Assembly (NCBI GenBank): GCA_012837605.1
Contig: DUQV01000043.1
Location: 1-47,416, forward strand
Reading direction: 5' to 3'
DNA length: 47,416 nt
Source of the DNA: Clostridiales bacterium
GTDB taxonomy: Bacteria > Bacillota > Clostridia > Lachnospirales > Lachnospiraceae
The first letter of the stretch is position 1. Each line of letters starts with the position of its first letter. Position numbers and translations under genes: made by a program. The notes beneath the pieces are model-generated. The model was not told the DNA's origin, did no database searches, and saw only the letters and a list, made by a program, of their open reading frames with translations. Positions 15,667 through 25,028 of this stretch are shown piece by piece.

Positions 15667-17052
15667 GTGGATGTTTTAAAGAAAGTACCGATAAAAGAAC
15701 AGAATCCGGATGTCAGAATCAACAATTTTGATGAGGTTTGTCTTGGTTATAATATAGATGAAGCAGTGCTTGAGGCCGGCAGATGCATTCAGTGCAAGAA
15801 TCCAAGATGTGTTAAGGGATGCCCTGTATCAATTGATATTCCGGGCTTCATTAATGCAATTGTTCAGAAGGATATTGAAGAATCATATCGGATTATTAAT
15901 AAATATTCTGCATTGCCCGCTATATGCGGCAGAGTGTGTCCTCAGGAAACTCAATGTGAGCAGAATTGTATCCGAGGTATCAAGGGTGATCCGGTATCTA
16001 TAGGAAAGCTGGAGAGATTTACAGCTGATTGGGCCAGAGAGAATAATATAAAACCCAAAGCCCCTGAAAAGAAGAACGGAATAAAAGTTGCAGTCATAGG
16101 ATCCGGACCGGCAGGCTTGACCTGTGCTAAGGAAATGGCAGAACGGGGCTATGATGTAACTGTATTTGAAGCTCTCCATGAACCCGGAGGGGTATTGGTG
16201 TATGGTATTCCTGAGTTCAGACTTCCCAAGGAAGCTGTAGTGAAACCGGAAATCGAAAACATAAAGGCATTGGGTGTAAAAATTGAGACCAATGTTATTG
16301 TAGGAAAAAGCGTAACGATAGATGAACTTATGAATGAAGAAGGCTTTGAGGCGGTATTTATCGGCACAGGAGCAGGACTTCCCAAATTTATGGGTATACC
16401 TGGGGAGAATGCCAATGGTGTATTTTCCGCTAATGAATATCTTACAAGAAGCAATCTGATGAAAGCATTTGATAATAACTATGATACACCTATTATTACG
16501 GGAAAAAAGGTTGCTGTGGTCGGTGGTGGAAATGTGGCAATGGACGCAGCAAGGACTGCTAGAAGACTTGGTGCTGAAGTAATGATTGTATACAGAAGAA
16601 GTGAAGCAGAGCTTCCGGCAAGAGTTGAAGAGGTACATCATGCCAAGGAAGAGGGAATTAAATTTTATCTTTTGACCAATCCGAAGGAAATATTAGTTGA
16701 TGAAAACGGATGGGTTAAAGGAATGAGATGCGTTAAAATGGAGCTTGGAGATGAAGATAATTCGGGAAGAAGAAGACCCGTCGAGATTGAAGGCTCTGAT
16801 TTTACCCTAGAGCTGGATACGGTAATTATATCAATAGGAACAAGCCCCAATCCTCTTATTACATCTACGACAAAGGGGCTAAAGAGCAACAGGCACGGAT
16901 GCATAGTTGCCGATGAAGCAACCGGTGTGACATCTCGGGACGGAATATTTGCAGGTGGTGATGCTGTAACAGGTGCCGCCACGGTAATATTAGCCATGGG
17001 AGCCGGTAAAGCAGCTGCCGAGGCAATGGACAATTACTTAAGAAACAGATAA
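15667..17052 (+). CDS. nfnB: NfnB / GltA-type large subunit (NADPH, two 4Fe-4S clusters)
   Basis: This is the large subunit of NfnAB, often annotated 'NADPH-dependent glutamate synthase, homotetrameric'. The 461 residues contain cysteines for two [4Fe-4S] clusters (CIQCKNPRCVKGCPV and CGRVCPQETQCEQNC, about residues 39-53 and 90-104), the FAD motif VIGSGPAGLTCAKEMAERGY and the NADPH motif VAVVGGGNVAMDAARTARR. Its place right after the SudA/NfnA-type gene favours transhydrogenase over glutamate synthase, since no gltB large subunit is nearby. It starts with GTG at 15667, AAGGAG eleven bases upstream. GGDEF-EAL gene follows after only 21 bases. Confidence 0.9.
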   Translation: MDVLKKVPIKEQNPDVRINNFDEVCLGYNIDEAVLEAGRCIQCKNPRCVKGCPVSIDIPGFINAIVQKDIEESYRIINKYSALPAICGRVCPQETQCEQNCIRGIKGDPVSIGKLERFTADWARENNIKPKAPEKKNGIKVAVIGSGPAGLTCAKEMAERGYDVTVFEALHEPGGVLVYGIPEFRLPKEAVVKPEIENIKALGVKIETNVIVGKSVTIDELMNEEGFEAVFIGTGAGLPKFMGIPGENANGVFSANEYLTRSNLMKAFDNNYDTPIITGKKVAVVGGGNVAMDAARTARRLGAEVMIVYRRSEAELPARVEEVHHAKEEGIKFYLLTNPKEILVDENGWVKGMRCVKMELGDEDNSGRRRPVEIEGSDFTLELDTVIISIGTSPNPLITSTTKGLKSNRHGCIVADEATGVTSRDGIFAGGDAVTGAATVILAMGAGKAAAEAMDNYLRNR

Positions 17053-17073
17053 AGATATTATTTTGGAGGAAAT

Positions 17074-18618
17074 ATGAACTACATTTTAAGCAATATGACA
17101 ATTTTGTTTTTAATAATAATTTCGTCATTTGCCCTACTGTTATTATTAGTATTTGTTTTCATCAGGATCGGCAGGTTAAGGAGAAGACTTGAAGAAGCAT
17201 ATCAGGATAATATGACTGTCAGTTCGGATTATAAGAAACTTGAGTCATTGTATCAGGATACCGTAGACGCATATAATAAGCTGACTGTCCGATACGATGA
17301 GCTTCATAAGAACAAGGAGAGCATCAAAAAGCTTGCTTACACGGATCATTTGACAGAGCTTCCCAATCGTATTGCATTTGTTGAAATGCTGGATAATATT
17401 ATGCTTACATTGCGCAGCGATGAAATTATAGGTGTTATGGATATTGATCTTGATAATTTTAAGAATATAAATGACACCTTGGGTCATTCATATGGAGATG
17501 AACTGCTTATTGATGTTACTCACAGATTAAAACAGGTAATGGATGAGAACGATTACCTGGCAAGAATAGGCGGAGATGAGTTTATTATTCTTACGCAGAA
17601 TCTTAAAGATACGGTATCCTATGAGGAAAAAATCAGAAAGGTAAGAAATGTATTTTCATATCCGTTTGAATTATCCTCTAAGGAGTATTTTGTTACAGTC
17701 AGTATAGGAATTGCCTTTGCACCAAAGGATGGGAAGACAGCTCAAACTATTATTAAAAATGTAGATACGGCAATGTATGTGGCTAAGGCAAATGGGAAGA
17801 ATACATATGCATATTATGAGTCTTCATTAAATCAGATACTGACCGATAAAATCGAGATTCTATCTGAGCTAAGAAAGGCTATCGAAAAGAAAGAGTTTGT
17901 TCTGTTTTATCAGGCTCAGATGGATCTTATGCATAGAAAAGTATTAGGCTTTGAGGCATTAGTACGCTGGAATCATCCAACCAAAGGGCTGTTACACCCG
18001 AGTGATTTTATTTATCTGGCTGAGGAATCAGGTCTGATTGTACCCATAGGAAAATGGGTATTAGAATCAGCATGTATTCAGCTGAAGAAATGGATGGATA
18101 CGGGATATAATGAAATAAGTATGGCTGTAAATCTGTCTGCAAGACAGTTTAAAGACAAGGATTTTGTTCAGACGGTGCTTGAGGTTATTGAAAACACAGG
18201 TATTGACCCTGCAAGACTTGAGCTTGAAATTACAGAATCAGTTGCATTGGAGGATCTGGATTATACAATAGCAACAATCAAGGAGTTAAAAGCCATAGGT
18301 GTGAGATTTTCATTAGATGATTTTGGAACAGGCTATTCATCCATGAGCTATCTGAAACGGCTGCCTGTAAGCAACCTAAAGATTGATAAGAGCTTTTTGG
18401 ATACTGTTATGGAGGATGTCTGTGACCAGAAAATAATACAGGCTATCATATCCTTAGCAAGAAATCTGGATCTTAATATTATTGCAGAAGGTGTTGAACG
18501 GTCTGAACAGGAGCAATTTCTGCAGGAATCCAACTGCAATATGGCACAGGGATTCTTATACAGTAAACCGCTTCCTAAGGAGATGGCAGAAGAGTTTCTT
18601 AAGAGTGTGAACTTCTAG
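17074..18618 (+). CDS. Membrane-anchored GGDEF-EAL c-di-GMP protein
   Basis: The protein has one N-terminal membrane helix (about residues 8-32), a short coiled coil, a GGDEF domain with intact RIGGDEF (about 165-171), and an EAL domain with FEALVRW (E294). The EAL catalytic residues look complete: [30 protein letters not shown] and AEGVE. It could therefore both make and break c-di-GMP; which activity dominates cannot be read. No sensory domain is seen. It begins 21 bases after nfnB with GGAGG, so it is probably cotranscribed with the redox genes. A membrane protein gene follows after 9 bases. Confidence 0.93.
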   Translation: MNYILSNMTILFLIIISSFALLLLLVFVFIRIGRLRRRLEEAYQDNMTVSSDYKKLESLYQDTVDAYNKLTVRYDELHKNKESIKKLAYTDHLTELPNRIAFVEMLDNIMLTLRSDEIIGVMDIDLDNFKNINDTLGHSYGDELLIDVTHRLKQVMDENDYLARIGGDEFIILTQNLKDTVSYEEKIRKVRNVFSYPFELSSKEYFVTVSIGIAFAPKDGKTAQTIIKNVDTAMYVAKANGKNTYAYYESSLNQILTDKIEILSELRKAIEKKEFVLFYQAQMDLMHRKVLGFEALVRWNHPTKGLLHPSDFIYLAEESGLIVPIGKWVLESACIQLKKWMDTGYNEISMAVNLSARQFKDKDFVQTVLEVIENTGIDPARLELEITESVALEDLDYTIATIKELKAIGVRFSLDDFGTGYSSMSYLKRLPVSNLKIDKSFLDTVMEDVCDQKIIQAIISLARNLDLNIIAEGVERSEQEQFLQESNCNMAQGFLYSKPLPKEMAEEFLKSVNF

Positions 18619-18627
18619 GAGATTAAA

Positions 18628-19350
18628 ATGAGGTGTCGAAGCTGTAAATATATATTTCTCATAATACAATTTATTATGTATGTGACATTTCTTTCATTAG
18701 ATATACTGGACACTAATATTGCATTGTCAAATAATATTAAATTTGCAGCAGTGGTTTTATGTTTTTTATATGTAATTTTCCGTAAGGAAAGACAAAATAC
18801 CAAAGACCATATCTGGCTATGCTGTGCCCTTGCGTTTACGGTGGTATCAGATATATTTATTCTGCTTACAGATTACTATTTTTATGGGGTTTTGACTTTT
18901 ATTATTGCACAGCAGCTTTATGGAATTCGTATAGATGAATTGTATGAGAGAGAAAAAAACAGTTCGGTAAGCCGGATAAAAAGTGTGATAATAAGGCTAT
19001 TATATCAAACAGCTCTTGGGTTTTCAGTATATATAATGCTGCTGCTGACGGATGTTAATTGCGATGCACTGTTGACGGTCAGCATTTTTTATTTTATCAG
19101 CATATGTTTTAATGTGGTACGAAGTCTGAAGCTTTCTGTGCATTACCGTGAAAGGAAGGATATTCGGATATTTGCTTACGGTATGCTGTTGTTCCTGTTA
19201 TGTGACATAAATGTTGGTTTGTTCAATATATCAGACTTTCTTCCTGTGGGTTCCGCATATACTATGATATATAACATTTCATCCATACTTATGTGGTTTT
19301 TTTATGCACCTTCACAGGTATTGATTGCTTTAAGCGGTGATACTTTATGA
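18628..19350 (+). CDS. Polytopic membrane protein, YhhN/TMEM86-like
   Basis: The 240 residues contain seven to eight hydrophobic segments. The pattern SDIFILL in helix 3, FIIAQQLYGIRI in the next, and a late YGMLLFLLCDIN recall the YhhN (lysoplasmalogenase-like) family, where short acidic motifs sit at helix ends. The match is by eye and weak. The start lies 9 bases after the GGDEF-EAL stop with TAGGAG at hand, so it is translated from the same message. Whether it works with the c-di-GMP protein is unknown. A terminator follows. Confidence 0.6.
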   Translation: MRCRSCKYIFLIIQFIMYVTFLSLDILDTNIALSNNIKFAAVVLCFLYVIFRKERQNTKDHIWLCCALAFTVVSDIFILLTDYYFYGVLTFIIAQQLYGIRIDELYEREKNSSVSRIKSVIIRLLYQTALGFSVYIMLLLTDVNCDALLTVSIFYFISICFNVVRSLKLSVHYRERKDIRIFAYGMLLFLLCDINVGLFNISDFLPVGSAYTMIYNISSILMWFFYAPSQVLIALSGDTL

Positions 19351-19399
19351 CAAATATCACAAAAAACATTGAAATTATTATGTAAAAACATGTAAAACT

Positions 19400-19425
19400 A
19401 TGCTTGCATTTGGCAAGCATTTTTG
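19400..19425 (+). terminator. Terminator ending the nfnAB-GGDEF-EAL operon
   Basis: ATGCTTGC (19400-19407) pairs with GCAAGCAT (19413-19420) around a 5-base loop, followed by five T. Confidence 0.85.
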
Positions 19426-19432
19426 TTATACT
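19404..19432 (+). promoter_or_regulatory. Candidate promoter of the DUF5688 gene overlapping the terminator
   Basis: TTGCAT (19404-19409), 17 bases, TATACT (19427-19432). It lies within the preceding terminator hairpin. A further small stem AGTGC/GCACT (19447-19467) is in the leader. Confidence 0.4.
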
Positions 19433-19563
19433 GTATATATCTTAATAGTGCTTCTGTCTTCGGCACTTTTGTTCACATTTTTTTCGTTTATTTTTCGTTT
19501 TAAAAAAATCGATTCAAATTCCAACAATCATTGTTTTGAAACTAACTGGAAGGAGTGATGTTT

Positions 19564-20493
19564 TTGCAGTACACAGTAAAAGAGGAATTACTGGATTATG
19601 CTTCGTTTGTAAACTTTATCAAGAGTGAAGTTAAAGAAAGAATGGGACAAGGCTATACCATAAAAATAATCAAGGTTATGAAGAATAATTCGCTAAAACA
19701 GGACAGTCTTGTTGTGCAAAAGGAAGAAGAAAATTATGCTCCTTTTGTATTTCTGGAAGGTTATTATGATTCTTATATATCAGGTACACCTTTAACGGAT
19801 ATTATTGACCGAATATGCCGAACCTACAAGGATTGTGCAATACCGTTTATGCGGGAGGATTTTGAAAATACGCTTGAGCATATGCAATCTTACATTTTCT
19901 TTCGGTTAATAAATTTTGAAAGGAATGAAAAACTGCTGGCACAGATTCCGTATGTGAAATTCTTAGATCTGGCTATTACGTTTCATTGTATGGTGCACAA
20001 CGATGAGAACAGTATACGTACCATTCGGATTACTAATGAGCATGTTGAGAAGTGGCAGACAACCTGCAGTGAGCTTCTGAAGCTGGCATTTAGTAATACC
20101 AGAAGACTCTTTCCGCCTGTTGTCCGGACTATGGAGGAATCTGTCAGGGAACTCGTATCAGATGATAACGTGTATAATGAGATGATTGATGATTGGCAAT
20201 ACAGAGGCCGAAACTCTATGTACATACTATCTAACGAAAAAGGAATACACGGAGCTTCCAGCCTGCTTTACATGGATGTTATCAGAGAGTTTGCAGAGCT
20301 TCTTAATTCCGATCTGTTCATTCTCCCAAGCAGTATACATGAAATAATCCTTATGCCGGTGAAAAACCCGAATGATAAAGAAAAGCTTCAAAGGATGGTT
20401 AAGGAGGTTAACGATATTCTGGTACCGTTGGAGGAAGTACTGTCGGATAATGTATATATTTATTCTTTAGAGATGGATCATATTGTTTTGTAA
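19564..20493 (+). CDS. DUF5688 family protein
   Basis: This is a protein of unknown function of a type frequent in Lachnospiraceae: about 300 residues, soluble, mixed alpha/beta. The N-terminus YTVKEELLDYASFVNFIKSEV and the block GYYDSYISGTPLTDIIDRICRTYK are the recognisable parts. The second half contains LLYMDVIREFAELLNSDLFILPSSIHEIILMP, which recalls family members. The ORF track begins at GTG 19555. I choose TTG 19564 because AAGGAG (19550-19555) is then eight bases away; the ATG at 19558 would be only two bases from it. It lies between the nfnAB operon terminator and nifJ. Confidence 0.75.
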   Translation: MQYTVKEELLDYASFVNFIKSEVKERMGQGYTIKIIKVMKNNSLKQDSLVVQKEEENYAPFVFLEGYYDSYISGTPLTDIIDRICRTYKDCAIPFMREDFENTLEHMQSYIFFRLINFERNEKLLAQIPYVKFLDLAITFHCMVHNDENSIRTIRITNEHVEKWQTTCSELLKLAFSNTRRLFPPVVRTMEESVRELVSDDNVYNEMIDDWQYRGRNSMYILSNEKGIHGASSLLYMDVIREFAELLNSDLFILPSSIHEIILMPVKNPNDKEKLQRMVKEVNDILVPLEEVLSDNVYIYSLEMDHIVL

Positions 20494-20681
20494 TAAGTTT
20501 CTTATATATGATAATCTAAGCCATTGCTTATATGTTCAACTTTTAACGACAAATTTTATAGTACATTTTGATAAATATTATACTTTATTTCTTTTAATAT
20601 CTTCTATAATGTGTTATAATAATTAACCGATGGATAAAAACAAAATTATTTTTTTGCATTAAATATAAGGAGGACATTTCA

Positions 20682-23600
20682 ATGGCAAGGAAAAAGATGA
20701 CAATGGATGGAAATAATGCTGCCGCTCATGTTTCATACGCATTTACCGATGTTGCAGCAATCTATCCGATAACTCCTAGCTCAGTTATGGCTGAAGTAAC
20801 AGATGTATGGTCAGCACAAGGCAGGGAAAACATATTTGGGCAAGAGGTTAGAGTTGTTGAGATGCAGTCTGAAGCAGGTGCTGCAGGTACGGTACACGGT
20901 TCTTTGGCAGCCGGTGCTTTAACTACTACATATACTGCATCGCAGGGTTTATTATTGATGATACCGAATCTGTATAAAATCGCCGGTGAACTGCTTCCGG
21001 GTGTGTTTCATGTATCCGCCCGTGCAATAGCAAGTCATGCACTATCAATATTTGGTGATCATTCTGACGTATATGCATGCAGACAGACAGGTGCAGCCAT
21101 GCTTTGCAGCAGCAATCCCCAAGAAGTAATGGATTTAGGAGCTGTAGCTCATTTGGCGGCAATCAAGGGAAGATTACCTTTTATACATTTCTTTGACGGT
21201 TTTAGAACATCTCATGAGATACAGAAGATCGAAGCATGGGATTATGACGAACTAAAGGACTTAGTTGATATGGATGCTGTTGATGCATTCAGACGCAGGT
21301 CGTTAAATCCCGAGCGTCCGGTACTTCGTGGCTCAGCCCAGAATCCTGACGTATTCTTCCAGGCAAGAGAAGCATGTAATAAATATTATGATGCGATACC
21401 GGAAATCGTGGAAGAGTATATGGACAAGGTTAATGCTAAGATAGGTACGGATTATAAGCTGTTTAACTATTATGGTGCCAAGGATGCTGAACATATTATT
21501 ATAGCGATGGGGTCTGTTACTGATACAATTGAAGAAACCATTGATTATCTTAATTCCAATGGTCAAAAGGTTGGTCTTGTTAAGGTAAGACTATACAGAC
21601 CTTTCTGTGCGGATCGTTTAATCTCAGCTATTCCTGATACGGTTAAGAGGATTTCAGTTCTTGACAGAACCAAAGAGCCCGGCTCCATAGGAGAACCTTT
21701 ATATCTGGACGTTGTTACAGCACTTAAGGGTACAAAATTTGAAAATATTCCTGTATTCAACGGTCGTTATGGTCTTGGATCCAAGGATACAACCCCTGCA
21801 CAGATTATTGCAGTATATAATAATGACAAGAAGGAGACATTTACCATTGGTATCAAGGATGATGTTACCAATCTGTCTCTCGATTTAGAGGAGAATCCAA
21901 ACACAACACTTGAGGGTACAATCAGCTGTAAGTTCTGGGGTCTTGGTGCAGATGGTACAGTCGGAGCTAATAAGAACTCTATTAAGATTATCGGTGACCA
22001 TACCGACATGTATGTTCAGGCATACTTTGATTATGATTCTAAGAAATCAGGCGGCGTCACCATGTCTCACTTAAGATTTGGCAAGAAGCCTATAAAGTCT
22101 ACATATCTTATTTCAAAAGCGAATTTTGTGGCATGCCATAATCCGTCATATGTAAGAAAATACAATATGGTACAGGAGATTAAGGATGGAGGTACATTCC
22201 TCTTAAACTGCAGTTGGAATATGGAAGAATTGGAAGAGCATCTTCCCGGTCAGGTAAAACGCTATCTTGCTGAACATAATATTAAGTTCTATACTATTGA
22301 CGGTATAAGTATAGGTAAGGAGATCGGCCTTGGCGGACGCATAAATACGATTCTTCAAGCAGCATTCTTTAAGCTGGCCAATATTATTCCTACCGACGAA
22401 GCTGTAAAATACATGAAGGATGCAGCAACCGCTTCTTATGGCAAGAAGGGTGAGGCTGTTGTTAAGATGAATCATGATGCAATTGACCGCGGTATAGCTG
22501 ATGTTAAAGAAGTTAAAGTTCCTGAGCATTGGAAGGATGCTAAGGACGAGGAGCTTCATACTAAGGTTACGGAAGGCAGAAAAGAGTTAGTTGATTTTGT
22601 TAATAACATTCTTATTCCTGTGAATGCACAGCGTGGTAATGAGCTTCCGGTATCAGCATTTGTTGATAATGCGGACGGTACACTTCCACAGGGAAGCTCA
22701 GCATATGAGAAGCGTGGCATTGCTGTAGATGTTCCTAATTGGATTCCTGAGAATTGTATACAATGTAACTTCTGTTCCTATGTATGTCCTCATGCTGTTA
22801 TTCGTCCTGTTGCTATGACAAAGGATGAGGCTGATAAGGCTCCGGAAGGAATGAAGAAGACAAAGATGACAGGCATGCCTGATATGGAATTTGCTATTAC
22901 AGTATCTGTGCTTGACTGTACCGGTTGCGGTTCCTGCGCGAATGTTTGTCCGGGAAGAAAGGGCGAGAAAGCACTCGTTATGTCACCGTTGGAAGAGAAT
23001 CTTACAGAACAGAAGAGCTTTGATTATGGTTTTTCACTTGAGGATAAGCCTGAAGTCAGCGAGAAATTTAAGGATACTACGGTAAAGGGCAGTCAGTTCA
23101 AACAACCTCTGCTGCAGTTCTCGGGTGCATGTGCAGGCTGCGGTGAGACACCTTATGCCAAGCTGGTTACACAGTTGTTTGGTGAGAGAATGTTAATAGC
23201 TAATGCAACCGGATGTACATCCATCTGGGGTGGATCCATGCCTTCTACTCCTTATGCCGCATCAAAGAGCGGAAGAGGACCTGCATGGGCGAACTCTCTG
23301 TTTGAGGATAATGCTGAATACGGTTATGGTATGATGCTTGCTCAGAAAACCTTAAGAAACAGATTAAAGGTTAAGGTAGAGGAGCTTGCAGCATCAACCA
23401 CAAATGAGGATATTAAGGCTGCGGCAGAAAGATATCTTGACACATATGATAATGGTCGTGAGAATTCCGGAGCTGCCATGGCTCTTGTTAGGGCATTAGA
23501 ATCCTGTGAGTGCGATGCATGTAAGGATATCTTAAAGGATAAAGAATTCCTGTCCAAGAAATCACAGTGGATATTTGGCGGTGACGGATGGGCTTATGAT

Positions 23601-24230
23601 ATTGGATTTGGTGGTTTGGATCATGTTATAGCCAGCGGAGAGGATGTTAACATACTTGTATTTGATACAGAGGTATATTCTAATACGGGCGGACAATCCT
23701 CCAAATCAACCCCTACCGGTGCGATTGCACAATTTGCAGCTGCCGGTAAGGAAGTGAAGAAGAAGGATCTGGCACAGATTGCTATGAGCTATGGTTATGT
23801 ATATGTTGCACAGATCGCTATGGGTGCAGATTATAACCAGACTATAAAGGCACTTATTGAAGCAGAAAGCTATAACGGACCTTCTCTCATTATAGCTTAT
23901 TCTCCTTGTATCAATCATGGTATTAAGGGTGGAATGGGCAAGTCTCAGACCGAACAGAAAGAAGCTGTACTTTCAGGATATTGGTATAATTTCCGTTATG
24001 ATCCAAGACTGCTTATGGAAGGAAAGAATCCGTTCCAGCTAGACAGTAAGGCTCCGACAAACAGTTATCAGGATTTCATTAAAAACGAAGTACGTTACAG
24101 CGCACTTATAAGACAGAATCCCGAAAGGGCTAAGGAATTGTTCGAAAAAGCTGAAAAGCAGTCAGCTGATAAGTACAAACACCTTAAGAGGCTGGAAACA
24201 TTATATTCAGTAAATGAAGATACTGAATAA
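20682..24230 (+). CDS. nifJ: Pyruvate:ferredoxin (flavodoxin) oxidoreductase
   Basis: This single-chain enzyme converts pyruvate and CoA to acetyl-CoA and CO2 while reducing ferredoxin, the main pyruvate outlet of fermenting Clostridia. At 1182 residues it has the normal length. In order: the pyruvate-binding domain (AAHVSYAFTDVAAIYPITPSS), domain II, the linker domain, a two-[4Fe-4S] ferredoxin domain (CIQCNFCSYVCP near 692 and CTGCGSCANVCPG near 746), cysteines for the proximal cluster (GACAGCGETPY), and the TPP-binding GDGWAYDIGFGG near 967 with YSNTGGQSSKSTP. All motifs are intact. AAGGAGG precedes the ATG. TATAAT boxes at 20605 and 20615 lie upstream but lack a good -35. The reduced ferredoxin would feed NfnAB. 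Confidence 0.97.
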   Translation: MARKKMTMDGNNAAAHVSYAFTDVAAIYPITPSSVMAEVTDVWSAQGRENIFGQEVRVVEMQSEAGAAGTVHGSLAAGALTTTYTASQGLLLMIPNLYKIAGELLPGVFHVSARAIASHALSIFGDHSDVYACRQTGAAMLCSSNPQEVMDLGAVAHLAAIKGRLPFIHFFDGFRTSHEIQKIEAWDYDELKDLVDMDAVDAFRRRSLNPERPVLRGSAQNPDVFFQAREACNKYYDAIPEIVEEYMDKVNAKIGTDYKLFNYYGAKDAEHIIIAMGSVTDTIEETIDYLNSNGQKVGLVKVRLYRPFCADRLISAIPDTVKRISVLDRTKEPGSIGEPLYLDVVTALKGTKFENIPVFNGRYGLGSKDTTPAQIIAVYNNDKKETFTIGIKDDVTNLSLDLEENPNTTLEGTISCKFWGLGADGTVGANKNSIKIIGDHTDMYVQAYFDYDSKKSGGVTMSHLRFGKKPIKSTYLISKANFVACHNPSYVRKYNMVQEIKDGGTFLLNCSWNMEELEEHLPGQVKRYLAEHNIKFYTIDGISIGKEIGLGGRINTILQAAFFKLANIIPTDEAVKYMKDAATASYGKKGEAVVKMNHDAIDRGIADVKEVKVPEHWKDAKDEELHTKVTEGRKELVDFVNNILIPVNAQRGNELPVSAFVDNADGTLPQGSSAYEKRGIAVDVPNWIPENCIQCNFCSYVCPHAVIRPVAMTKDEADKAPEGMKKTKMTGMPDMEFAITVSVLDCTGCGSCANVCPGRKGEKALVMSPLEENLTEQKSFDYGFSLEDKPEVSEKFKDTTVKGSQFKQPLLQFSGACAGCGETPYAKLVTQLFGERMLIANATGCTSIWGGSMPSTPYAASKSGRGPAWANSLFEDNAEYGYGMMLAQKTLRNRLKVKVEELAASTTNEDIKAAAERYLDTYDNGRENSGAAMALVRALESCECDACKDILKDKEFLSKKSQWIFGGDGWAYDIGFGGLDHVIASGEDVNILVFDTEVYSNTGGQSSKSTPTGAIAQFAAAGKEVKKKDLAQIAMSYGYVYVAQIAMGADYNQTIKALIEAESYNGPSLIIAYSPCINHGIKGGMGKSQTEQKEAVLSGYWYNFRYDPRLLMEGKNPFQLDSKAPTNSYQDFIKNEVRYSALIRQNPERAKELFEKAEKQSADKYKHLKRLETLYSVNEDTE

Positions 24231-24292
24231 GAATAACAGACTCTAAAGATGTTACCGGAATAAAGAACAATTTGATAAAGCTATAATATTAT

Positions 24293-24337
24293 GGGTACTC
24301 GGCGTGTGAAGCTTCATGCCCGAGTGCCCTTTGTTTT
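24293..24337 (+). terminator. Terminator of nifJ
   Basis: GGGTACTCGG (24293-24302) pairs with CCGAGTGCCC (24320-24329, one G-T pair), followed by TTTGTTTT. It ends just before the ribosome site of the next gene, so that gene may be read by leak-through. Confidence 0.85.
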
Positions 24338-24350
24338 AAGGAGGCTTATT

Positions 24351-24725
24351 ATGAGGAGGATGGGATTATTCATATTAATGTTATTGATATTGTGCAGCAG
24401 TCTTACTGCCTGCATGTATATCAGTAATAGTGACAGCAGTGATGATGCAGATACAGATCTTCAGGTTTTTACAGCTGATGTAATAGAAGTGGAAGATGGC
24501 TTACTTATTACTCCGGATAAGGATAGTGCCGAAGCATTATCCTCAGACAAAATCAGAGTTGCAGCAGGAGAAGCTGAAATCATTGATGACAAAGGCAACA
24601 CAATAAAAATTGATGATCTTAAGCCGGGTGACAGAATAAGAATATCATATGACGGGTTAATTGCTGAATCATATCCTGCACAGATTACTGCTGATAAGAT
24701 TGAATTGACAGAACGCAATAAATAA
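24351..24725 (+). CDS. Small lipoprotein, DUF3221/YobA-like
   Basis: The signal peptide MRRMGLFILMLLILCSSLTAC ends in a lipobox (SLTAC), giving a membrane-anchored protein of 124 residues. The mature part is acidic and ends in a small beta domain with GNTIKIDDLKPGDRIRISYDG, as in DUF3221 proteins, which have a single OB-like barrel of unknown role. The ORF track begins at 24291 inside the terminator. I start at 24351, where AAGGAGG lies at good distance. The position right after nifJ suggests no particular partnership. Confidence 0.75.
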   Translation: MRRMGLFILMLLILCSSLTACMYISNSDSSDDADTDLQVFTADVIEVEDGLLITPDKDSAEALSSDKIRVAAGEAEIIDDKGNTIKIDDLKPGDRIRISYDGLIAESYPAQITADKIELTERNK

Positions 24726-24734
24726 TATATATGA

Positions 24735-24807
24735 TGCACCTGACTGGATTCGAACCAGCGGCCTTTCGCTCCGGAGGCGAACGCTCTATCCACTGAGCTA
24801 CAGGTGC
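24735..24807 (-). tRNA. tRNA-Arg (anticodon CCG)
   Basis: Read on the minus strand, GCACCTG/CAGGTGC closes the acceptor stem. The D arm is GCTC-AGTGGATA-GAGC, the anticodon arm TTCGC-CTCCGGA-GCGAA (anticodon CCG), and the T loop TTCGAAT. The discriminator base is A. The 3' CCA is not encoded (TCA follows). Length 73. The minus ORF 24461-24793 across it is a shadow. Confidence 0.95.
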
Positions 24808-24863
24808 ATAGAAAACTCTCGTGGTTCTTACCTGATAAACATAATAATCTTCTTACCCCGAAC

Positions 24864-24892
24864 AGTATAAACCAATTACACTATAAAGTAAA
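24864..24892 (-). promoter_or_regulatory. Candidate promoter for the tRNA
   Basis: On the minus strand TTTACT (24892-24887), 17 bases, TATACT (24869-24864). It would give a precursor with a leader of about 50 bases. Confidence 0.45.
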
Positions 24893-24902
24893 GAATGTAA
24901 AT

Positions 24903-24919
24903 TGTTACAAATATGTTAA
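24903..24919 (+). promoter_or_regulatory. WalR-like direct repeat
   Basis: TGTTAC-AAATA-TGTTAA fits the WalR pattern TGTWAH-N5-TGTWAH exactly, and lies 28 bases before the -35 of the exported protein gene. Another TGTTAC follows at 24923 and TGTAAA precedes at 24896. The region is AT-rich, so chance matches are possible. Confidence 0.35.
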
Positions 24920-24947
24920 ATGTGTTACATAAAAATTAAATAACATC

Positions 24948-24976
24948 TTGACTTATGATAAACAGTCTGCTACAAT
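24948..24976 (+). promoter_or_regulatory. Sigma-A promoter of the exported protein gene
   Basis: TTGACT (24948-24953), 17 bases, TACAAT (24971-24976); 52 bases to the ATG. Confidence 0.75.
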
Positions 24977-25028
24977 ACGAATAACATAATAGGCGGTATT
25001 TTATGCATGAAAAGGAGTTATTCCTACT

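Noticed and set aside
20605-20640. Rex-like site before nifJ (TGTTATAATAATTAACC)
   Set aside because: The half-sites resemble TGTTA/TTAAC, but the central spacing and outer bases do not fit TTGTTAA-N4-TTAACAA.
24461-24793. Minus-strand 110-codon frame
   Set aside because: It runs through the tRNA-Arg and antisense to a lipoprotein with a clear signal peptide and ribosome site.
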